Shown: positions 9,124-15,385 of the stretch, one piece after another | How positions within the stretch are numbered: the stretch's first letter is position 1 | Layout: every line of letters starts with the position of its first letter | Assembly (NCBI GenBank): GCA_010279815.1 | Contig: QEOQ01000111.1 | Span: forward strand, 3,781 to 19,165 | Length of the DNA stretch: 15,385 nucleotides | Origin: Brachionus plicatilis | Taxonomy: Eukaryota > Rotifera > Eurotatoria > Ploima > Brachionidae | Direction: 5' to 3' | The notes under the pieces: model-generated | Seen by the model: the letters and a program-made list of their open reading frames with translations, nothing else | Told to the model about the DNA's origin: nothing | Database searches by the model: none | Made by a program: the position numbers and the translations under genes

Positions 9124-10371
9124 CATCTTAAATTTGAACTTTATTCCGATTAATCATCAAAGTCCAACTTCTTTTAAGCAATCTTCAACAATCTAATAAC
9201 TTATTTAAAAAAGACTTTATTATAAACTTGTGACTTGTCAATCTCTTTCTTATAATCATCAAGATATTTAAAATGGAACATTTTAAAACTTCAATATTTA
9301 ATGATATTAATTTAATTTTTAACAAGACTATTTTAAATTTTGACAAGTTAAAATAAAAATTTAATTGTAAAAAATATTTTATTTGATATAAAATTAATTG
9401 TAATATTTTTTTATTATTTATACTTTTTTTTTTAAATTTAATAAATATAATTGTAAATCATTTTGTTCAATGCTGAGAAATCGTCATAGTTCAAAAAATA
9501 GGGCACTAGCCTGTTGATTAACATTCAAACTTAAACTTAAAAAAAATATAAATAAAAAACTTACCATGAAACTTTTCAAACCGAGTTTGCCCTAAGATTA
9601 TGTCATAAAAATTAAAGCTATTAAAATGGGAAGCAATTGAAATATTTTTCAGATTATGAAATTCTGAACAATACTAATTAAATAAATTTATACTTTGAGC
9701 GCTTTGTAATCTATTTGGAAATTATTTGCCTAAACAAAATTGATCTGTTCCTCTTTCAAATTCGAATCCAAACTATTTACTGTTCTTCAGCATGATTTGC
9801 TTGATGAATAAAAGTTTTTGTATCTTATTTTATTTTAAAAAAATAACAAGCTGTCCATTTCAATTGCTAAAAAGTAAAATTGATATTTAAGTAACTAAAC
9901 TCAAGGCCTAGTTTTGATTTTATATACTTAAATTTACGTCAAAACAGTCTAATTACTATTAGCTTCCCAATAACCAAATTATTTTTCGTATTATAAAGGA
10001 AAAAATCTTTATCTTTCTTGACAAACGTTTTTTTTCAAGGATTTTTTTTCAAGATTCCGAAAGATCCGAAAAAAAAAGTCATTTGACTTGACTTGAAAAT
10101 TACTTTTTCTTCTGACTTTTGCGCAAGTCTGGTAAATAACATAATTTTAAGAATCGTATCAAGATTCTTAATCAAAATCCTTTTAAAAAGAAATTTGAAT
10201 ATTTTGGCAAGATCTTAATTGAGAATCCTAAGAAAATTTTTATAAAAAAAAATTTGTTAAGAAATACTAAAAGACAAACCCAATTTTTTGTGAATTAAAA
10301 GGATTGTTGTTGTTTATTAATAAATTAGAATTTAAAAAACTATTCTAATTACTTGAATTTTATTTTGGAGA
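9124..10371. other. Non-coding intergenic stretch with AAGTC-family debris
   Basis: No coding frame. Words such as ACTTGTGACTTGTC (about 9226-9240) look like debris of family C. Short diverged inverted repeats built on AAGATTCTTAATC occur around 10150-10230. Confidence 0.4.
10070..10131. repeat. Relic of a family C terminus
   Basis: AAGTCATTTGACTTGACTTG followed by GACTTTTGCGCAAGTCTG ends in the CTG expected of a family C right end at 10131. No matching left terminus or octamer duplication was found, so it is a truncated or decayed copy. Confidence 0.4.
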
Positions 10372-10920
10372 ATGTCTTTGGTTTTGAAATTAAGAATTCC
10401 AAAAAATTTAGAAGATGACCTAAAATCAATGGAACAGTATTTTGAATGTGATCATTGTAATGAAAACAATTTAATAACTGAATTGATCACAAATTGTGTG
10501 CCATCAAATGAACTAGACAGCTATGTAGATAGCCTACACAAGTCATTTGAAAATGATGATATTCGTCAAAAGCTCGAATTAATCAAGCAAGGCGAACAAG
10601 ACACATCAAATTTGGTGTGCTTTAACCGATCATGGATTGAAAACTATAATTTTTATTTTCTCAATGTGAAAAAAGTAAATTCGCAAAGCAACGAGACGAT
10701 TTACAAAGTGGTATTTTTCTATTATGATCACACTTTAAAACCGACATTGTTCAGCTCATGCAAAAGCTACTTTAATATATTATCTAGTCCCAAGTTCACC
10801 TACAATCAATTAAAGTGCTACTTTTTCTTTAAATTTGCAGAATATGCCAAAAAATTTTGTCCCAGTGTTAATTTTTTTTTCAGTGAAGAAATAAAACATT
10901 TAGATTTACAAATAAATTAA
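10372..10920 (+). CDS. Unrecognised 182-residue protein, intron-free ORF
   Basis: Complete ATG-to-TAA frame with coding-like composition in an AT-rich setting. ATG 10372 is the first after an in-frame TGA at 10354-10356. The protein is acidic in its first half (EDDLKSMEQYFECDHCNENN) and rich in Phe, Tyr and Lys in the second half (YNFYFLNVKK, IYKVVFFYYDH, CYFFFKFAEYAKKFCP). There is no signal peptide or clear membrane segment, and only one CxxC pair, too little for a zinc finger. I do not recognise a family. It converges on the minus-strand ORF at 10956-11480 with 35 bases between stops. Both proteins share a similar length and a faint pattern: SYVD or SYID, then a YxF segment, then SC followed by QLxxxF. 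They may be distant paralogues. Single-exon structure could mean a retrocopy or a fast-evolving lineage-specific gene. Confidence 0.7.
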   Translation: MSLVLKLRIPKNLEDDLKSMEQYFECDHCNENNLITELITNCVPSNELDSYVDSLHKSFENDDIRQKLELIKQGEQDTSNLVCFNRSWIENYNFYFLNVKKVNSQSNETIYKVVFFYYDHTLKPTLFSSCKSYFNILSSPKFTYNQLKCYFFFKFAEYAKKFCPSVNFFFSEEIKHLDLQIN

Positions 10921-10944
10921 TTAAATAAACAGATACAAAATAAA
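10911..10944 (+). terminator. Candidate polyadenylation signals of the 10372 gene
   Basis: AATAAA occurs at 10911-10916 (overlapping the end of the frame), 10924-10929 and 10939-10944. One of these probably ends the plus-strand transcript, which would run into the 3' end of the opposing gene. Confidence 0.45.
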
Positions 10945-10955
10945 TATTTTTTCTT

Positions 10956-11480
10956 TTAATTATCTTTATTAAATGAATTGTATAATAAAAAAGTTAAAAG
11001 TTGTTGGGTATTATTTTCAAAAATGTTCTGTAATTGACCAAGGATCAAATCATTTTTTGTATTAAATAAAGAACGTTTTAATTTTGAATAACAACTTAAT
11101 TGTATGTCTCGTCTAAAACCATAAATAGATATATTAAATTTGTTCGTAGATCGAATTGATTTAATCGAATAAATGCTGAATGAATCTTTTTTTTCATCAA
11201 CAATTTCGAATTGATAAAATTGTTCGTTCTTGGTTACTTGGATAGAGGCAACTTTTTCTTTGTAGTCGACAGATAGGTCTTTAAAAAGTCCATTAAGCAA
11301 AAAATCTATGTAACTATTAATGCTGATGTAGTCAACATCTATTTCAACGCGATCTATTTTTATCTTGGATCCTTCTAGACCATAGCGATTTAAAATATTT
11401 TTGGCCTTTTGGACTCGATCTTCACCATCTGAATTATTTTTTTTGTCAATTAGAGTCTGGGTCGTAATGAGCTGGGACAT
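10956..11480 (-). CDS. Unrecognised 174-residue protein, intron-free ORF
   Basis: Complete frame from ATG 11480-11478 to TAA at 10958-10956. An in-frame TGA seven bases upstream fixes the start. The first 30 residues are polar (MSQLITTQTLIDKKNNSDGE). A region with alternating hydrophobic residues follows (KIKIDRVEIDVDYISINSYI; FYQFEIVDEKKDSFSIYSIK), suggesting a compact alpha/beta fold. The end is Leu/Phe-rich (LLTFLLYNSF). No signal peptide, zinc motif or known catalytic motif is visible. It faces the 10372-10920 gene tail to tail. The only AATAAA on this strand near the end is at 10970-10965, inside the frame, so the two 3' ends probably overlap. Function unknown. Confidence 0.7.
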   Translation of the reverse strand: MSQLITTQTLIDKKNNSDGEDRVQKAKNILNRYGLEGSKIKIDRVEIDVDYISINSYIDFLLNGLFKDLSVDYKEKVASIQVTKNEQFYQFEIVDEKKDSFSIYSIKSIRSTNKFNISIYGFRRDIQLSCYSKLKRSLFNTKNDLILGQLQNIFENNTQQLLTFLLYNSFNKDN

Positions 11481-11865
11481 TTTTCAATTTAATTGTCTCT
11501 TCGTTTTAAATCAAAAATGTTTTTATTTAAAAATTTCATTAAAAAAATTTTATTTTAGTTAATTATTTTTAGATTTTACTGGGATTGAAAAAATTTAATG
11601 AAATCTAGGAAATTTTAATAGCTTAAAGAATATTCAAGAAATTTAATATATTTTGCAATTACTGCATATAACTTTGGTTTATATATTGTCTTTCAAAATT
11701 ACTTAAAAGAGAATATGCACAATAAAAACACCAAGACTTGTGGAAGAATTAATAAAATTTTTCAATTTTTTATTTTATTATCATTATTATTTTTGTTCAG
11801 TAAACACCATAAAGACGAATAGATGATGCTTCAAATTTATTTTTTAAAAAAATAAAAAGGGAGCT
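11481..11865. other. Non-coding 5' flank of the 10956-11480 gene
   Basis: AT-rich, no coding frame and no recognisable element. It should include the promoter of the minus-strand gene. Confidence 0.4.
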
Positions 11866-12382
11866 ACTTTTGCGGCAAATTGAAGTTTGAGATCTAGATC
11901 AAAAGATCAAAATATAAATTGTAATATTTTTTCTAATAATAGAGGAAAAATAAATCTTTTTCAAAGCAATTACTTGGCATGACTTATCAAATATTTTTAT
12001 ATTTAAAATTTTAAAATGTTCCTTTTAATTGAACTTAAATAAGTTTATGCATTTTAATGAAAACTTACTTTTAAAGACAAAAAAATTTACTTTTTTAAAA
12101 TATAAAATTTATTTAAGTAAAATTTAATTATTTAAGTTTGAATAAATGGATAAAAAATATAAAGATTTGAATTTTTGAATTAACTTAACCCAAATTATTT
12201 AAATTATTGATTGTTATTTTTAAATAAATTAGATATCAATCAGTTTGATGTTAATTTGATAATTATTTCTAGTATTTATTTCTTTAAAATTATCAACATT
12301 ATTTAATTAATTAAGTTTTAAAATTTAAACTGATCGTTTTGATCTTAAAATTTGATCTGAAGCATCAATTCGCCACTTTTGC
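11866..12382 (-). mobile_element. Family A MITE, copy 2 (element 11874-12374), uninterrupted
   Basis: This 501-bp element is flanked by perfect octamers ACTTTTGC at 11866-11873 and 12375-12382. The left terminus is GGCAAATTGAAGTTTGAGATC; the right terminus reads inward as GGCGAATTGATGCTTCAGATC. It aligns in reverse complement with the copy at 78-999 over nearly its whole length. It shows the pre-insertion state of the site occupied there by element B. It has no ORF of transposase type. Confidence 0.92.
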
Positions 12383-12704
12383 AAACTTGTTTCATTGAAA
12401 TTAAATAAATTAAAGCAAACATAGGATATTTGCTTTGTATTATTTTAAAACAAAAATAAATTTTATTAATTTATTTTAATAAAATTTATTTAATTAGTAA
12501 AAATTACTTAAGTTCAAAAATGGAATTTATTTTTCTGCATCATAAATCCCCTTCTCCTACTTAAAAAATTTAGAGCACTATGTTTATCAATGCAATTCAG
12601 ATTCATAATGCGAAAATCAATGTCCAATTTATTTATTTTTTATGGATATTTGGCATATTTTTCTCTCATGCATAATTGAAAAATCAATCATTTATTTTAC
12701 AAGG
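12383..12704. other. Non-coding spacer between two MITEs
   Basis: AT-rich with no coding frame longer than about 15 codons of plausible composition and no repeat structure seen. Confidence 0.4.
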
Positions 12705-12861
12705 ATCAAAACCAGACTTGTTTTTAAGTCACAGTTTTAAGTCTAAGTCACAAAAATTTAAGTCAAGTCATGACTTTGACTTAAAAAAAAAAAAAATAAT
12801 TTTAAGTCATTGACTTGACTTGACTTAAGACTTGTGACTTAAAAACAACTCTGATCAAAAC
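12705..12861. mobile_element. Family C hAT-like MITE, copy 2 (element 12713-12853)
   Basis: Termini are CAGACTTGTTTTTAAGTCAC at 12713 and the inverted GTGACTTAAAAACAACTCTG ending at 12853. They are flanked by perfect 8-bp duplications ATCAAAAC at 12705-12712 and 12854-12861. The whole 141-bp element is an inverted repeat of AAGTC words around an A-tract. The CAGAGTTG-type terminus and the octamer fit hAT. Confidence 0.9.
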
Positions 12862-13451
12862 TAATTTTATCGTGTCAAATGGATAAAAAACTGTATAATT
12901 TCATTCGAAAATAAATGGCTGGAATTGAAAAGTCCAGTACTTTTGAAGAAGAAATATATATTTTAATAACTAGTTTTAAAAAATAAATTAGAACTCTTAT
13001 GATTATTTTTTTTAATTTTGAATTAAATCAAACTTTGCTATCAAAAAAAATTTATTATTTTTAAACTGGTTAAAAGTGTAAGGTTTAAAATTGAGTTTAA
13101 AGATAAAATTGAAAATGACTTTTAAGAAAATAATGTACGGAGCCAATATCAAAAAAATGTTTTTGTTGAAAATCATTTGGAAAAAAGCGGCTAAAAAAAG
13201 ATCAAATTTTAGATTTAAGAACTGAAAACTTGAATCACCAAGCTTAAAAGGGAGAACAAGCAAAAGGAATCTGGCAGACGTATTTTGGACCGTTTAAATA
13301 AATTTTTGACTCAAATAAATGAGTTTTTTATATTTTTGGTCCGTTTACTTTCTTATTACCGAAGATCAACTTAAATTGAAATTTTAATTTTTTAAGCCAG
13401 AAATTTTAATTTTAATTTTTGAAAAAAAAAACTAAGAGAAGCGATAATGAA
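12862..13451. other. Non-coding AT-rich stretch
   Basis: Open frames here use no ATG or are simple Phe/Lys/Ile-rich readings of AT-rich DNA. No repeat or RNA structure was seen. Confidence 0.4.
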
Positions 13452-13631
13452 ATGAAGAATTTGAACACGTTAAAACAATTCGAATATTTTTCAAATTCTT
13501 TTTTTTTAAAAGATTTTTTACGATTGATTGTTGCGTTTGACATGATTTTGAAAGAGATTTATTGCAATCGTCACAAACCCATTCAGAAAAATTTTGTGAT
13601 CAATAGCATTTTTTTGAATCTCATAAATTAA
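13452..13631 (+). CDS. Weak short ORF of 59 codons, unrecognised
   Basis: ATG 13452 to TAA 13629-13631. It reads MKNLNTLKQFEYFSNSFFLK then FLRLIVAFDMILKEIYCNRH. Residue mix is slightly less biased than surrounding random frames, and an AG at 13435-13436 after an A-rich tract could be an acceptor, but no partner exon was found. It may be an exon, a remnant or chance. Confidence 0.15.
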   Translation: MKNLNTLKQFEYFSNSFFLKDFLRLIVAFDMILKEIYCNRHKPIQKNFVINSIFLNLIN

Positions 13632-14089
13632 CAATAGTTACAAAATGCCAACTTTATACCTATTTCAAAGCTGAGAGGCCCTTGATCTAGTCGGACAAGG
13701 AGCAAAATTACAATAAGGCATTTTTTTAAAATTATTTAATTTATATTTATAAATGAAAAATTTAATTGATTTGTTTTTGTAATTGATTTGTTCTTTTTTA
13801 GATTGAAAAAGATTTGAATTTAAATAATTAATGATCAAAACTATTTCTAGATAAAAATAATTCTAATTAATTTAATTGAACCTAGCAAAATTTAGAAAAA
13901 AATTGCAAAAGAAACTCATTTATCTATTGCAAAAAAACGCTTATAGGTAAATGAAAAAAAATCAAAATTCATCTTTATTTAGTTAATAAGTTAAAAAGTC
14001 TCGTTAAAAAGTCTAGAGGCCAAAAAACACTTATTTACTCTTCAAATTTAGAGGTTTTAAAAAAAGGAAATGGACTCAATACAAAGCTG
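13632..14089. other. Non-coding AT-rich stretch
   Basis: One brief GC-richer patch (about 13670-13705) has no coding frame. Otherwise nothing is seen. Confidence 0.4.
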
Positions 14090-14300
14090 TAGAATATTGG
14101 GGCCAAATTCGTGAAGAATCCGTGGTTTAGGATTCAGTTAAACAGAATACCGTATGCCCTTTTTTAGGGATGCATGGGTTAAAACCCTAGGTTCGGTATA
14201 TAATGCATGCACCGGCATACCCTTGCCATGTTGAATTTTTAATTAAAAAATGCTCGCCCTTTTAATCTGGCCCTTTTCTTAGTTAGAGTTAGGATGAAAT
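14090..14300. repeat. GC-richer cluster of short palindromes
   Basis: Composition changes sharply here. GTATGCC at 14152-14158 and GGCATAC at 14214-14220 are inverted and enclose CCCTTTTTTAGGG, the hairpin GGGTTAAAACCC (14176-14187), and two ATGCATG words (14170-14175 region and about 14203). A TATATAATGCATGC segment lies between them. The layout resembles the end or a solo copy of a mobile element, or a structured regulatory site. No target duplication or coding frame was found. Confidence 0.35.
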
Positions 14301-14834
14301 CTCACGTAAATAAAAAAAATTTCAACTAAAAAAAGCAGAATTTATAAAAGAGATTAAATTTTAGAATCGATAATTAAATTCGACAAAAAAAAGGAGGTAA
14401 TTTGGATAATTATTAACTGGAAAATTATCATTATTTTAATATTTTTTTAAACTTAAATTTTAACTGCGCTTTAAGTAAAATTTTAATGTAAAAATTTTAC
14501 TTAAATTTTTGAAATAACCTCTATTTTTTTTTCAAATTAAAACATAAGCTTTTTCTGCTTTTTTTGTTGAAACTTTTTTATTAACGCATTTTTTTTGCTA
14601 ATGAAAGTTTTTAAATATTATGAAAAAGATTTTTCGGGACAGGAATGTACAGCAACATTAAATGATGGGTTAACAGTTGCGTAACTATCAAGAAATTGAA
14701 AAGAAACCATTGCATCCCATTAAGGTTAATCCTTATAATATCTGACTTTACTTTGAATGATAAGAAGAACATAAACAAACAATAAGAATTTAAAAAACTT
14801 TTTTCTTTAAGTTAAAAATTAGTTTCGTGATTAC
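14301..14834. other. Non-coding AT-rich stretch
   Basis: No coding frame; the only structure seen is the hairpin at 14471-14504. Confidence 0.4.
14471..14504. repeat. Perfect 14-bp-arm hairpin
   Basis: TTAAGTAAAATTTT at 14471-14484 is followed by a six-base loop and its exact complement AAAATTTTACTTAA at 14491-14504. AT-rich, so chance is possible. Confidence 0.5.
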
Positions 14835-14981
14835 GACATTGTGCAACTTTCAAAGTTGCATCAGCTATCAAGGTCTGCAAAACTCTGCAAATTTAGCAGA
14901 AATTAGATTTAAATGTGTTCATTTTGCACATCATTTTCAGACTTTTATAGTTGATGCAACTTTGAATGTTGCAACATGTTG
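14835..14981. mobile_element. Short foldback element E
   Basis: The left arm 14835-14877 contains CAAAGTTGCATCAGCTATCA. The right arm 14938-14981 contains the inverted TATAGTTGATGCAACTTTGA. They pair over about 43 bases with a few mismatches, around a loop of about 60 bases. The loop carries AAAACTCTGCA at 14879-14889, the word shared with the foldbacks at 472-846 and 6112-6463. No clear target duplication. Confidence 0.6.
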
Positions 14982-15385
14982 CATTTTTGGAAATAATTTT
15001 AAACTTTTAGCAAAAAATTTATTCAATTTTTAATCATTTTGTTCTGTTCTTTTGTACTGAACTTCACAAAAGCAATGGTTGCCTGCTGACAAAAAATAGA
15101 CCATAAATAAATCATTTTTTTCAACAATCAATTTTGATTATTAATCTAAAAGATTTTGAATTGAAATTAATTTTAACTTCTATTGACAATTAGAAACAAA
15201 TCGAATATTAACCCTATTCTTTCACTTTAACAAAACTCCAAATACTACTGACACTACTACAATTGTGCTACTAGAGTTTACTAATTGATTGGAAGAATCG
15301 TTTATTAAATCATTATGTCATAAAAATAATTATTTTTCTTTTAAAAAAAAAACAAAAAAAAATAGAATACTATAAAACAAAAAAA
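14982..15385. other. Non-coding AT-rich right edge
   Basis: A CTACTGACACTACTAC-like patch at about 15245 is mildly repetitive. Otherwise nothing is seen, and the window ends in A-rich DNA. Confidence 0.4.

Noticed and set aside
9755..9775. TTCGAATCC resembling a tRNA T-arm
   Set aside because: No acceptor stem, D-arm or anticodon arm can be folded around it.
13012..13263. 83-residue minus-strand frame rich in Phe, Ile, Leu and Lys
   Set aside because: It starts without ATG, is what AT-rich DNA gives by chance, and has no supporting splice context.
14827..15033. 68-residue plus-strand frame
   Set aside because: It runs through foldback E, and its cysteine-containing words come from the repeat arms.

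Overview
This looks like a piece of an animal nuclear genome with very high A+T content (roughly four-fifths by eye). The genes are split by very short AT-rich introns of 66-173 bp, and the intergenic DNA is full of small non-autonomous DNA transposons. The best-supported gene is the 5' end of a PIKfyve/Fab1-type lipid kinase. The secreted-protein gene and the base composition fit a rotifer such as Brachionus, but that assignment is an inference; only a search would settle it.

Layout. At 1021-2496 (minus strand) lie the first four coding exons of PIKfyve, holding the N-terminus, a complete FYVE zinc finger and the start of the DEP domain. The gene continues off the left edge. Its fourth intron holds a transposon of family A (78-999, 8-bp target duplication), itself interrupted by a giant palindromic relative, family B (472-846). 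From 2530 to 5669 the DNA is mostly featureless, apart from a small GC-richer island at 4124-4321. At 5670-7516 (plus strand) is a secreted-protein gene: a signal-peptide exon, a PAN/Apple-like cysteine exon that carries a stop, and a distant exon coding a cysteine- and tryptophan-containing domain. All junctions share the same phase, so alternative 3' exons are possible. A foldback element sits between the last two exons.

From 8558 to 9123 lies a hAT-like MITE (family C) with a second foldback (family D) inside it. At 10372-10920 (plus) and 10956-11480 (minus) two intron-free ORFs of 182 and 174 codons meet tail to tail; neither is recognised, and they may be distant paralogues. A second, uninterrupted family A copy (11866-12382 with its target duplications) and a second family C copy (12705-12861) follow. 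The right end holds a GC-richer palindrome cluster (about 14090-14300), a perfect small hairpin and a third long foldback (14835-14981).

Taken together, the window records at least two nested transposon insertions and four long palindromes whose transcripts would fold into hairpins. Three of the palindromes share an 11-base internal word. No transposase, tRNA, rRNA or CRISPR array was seen.
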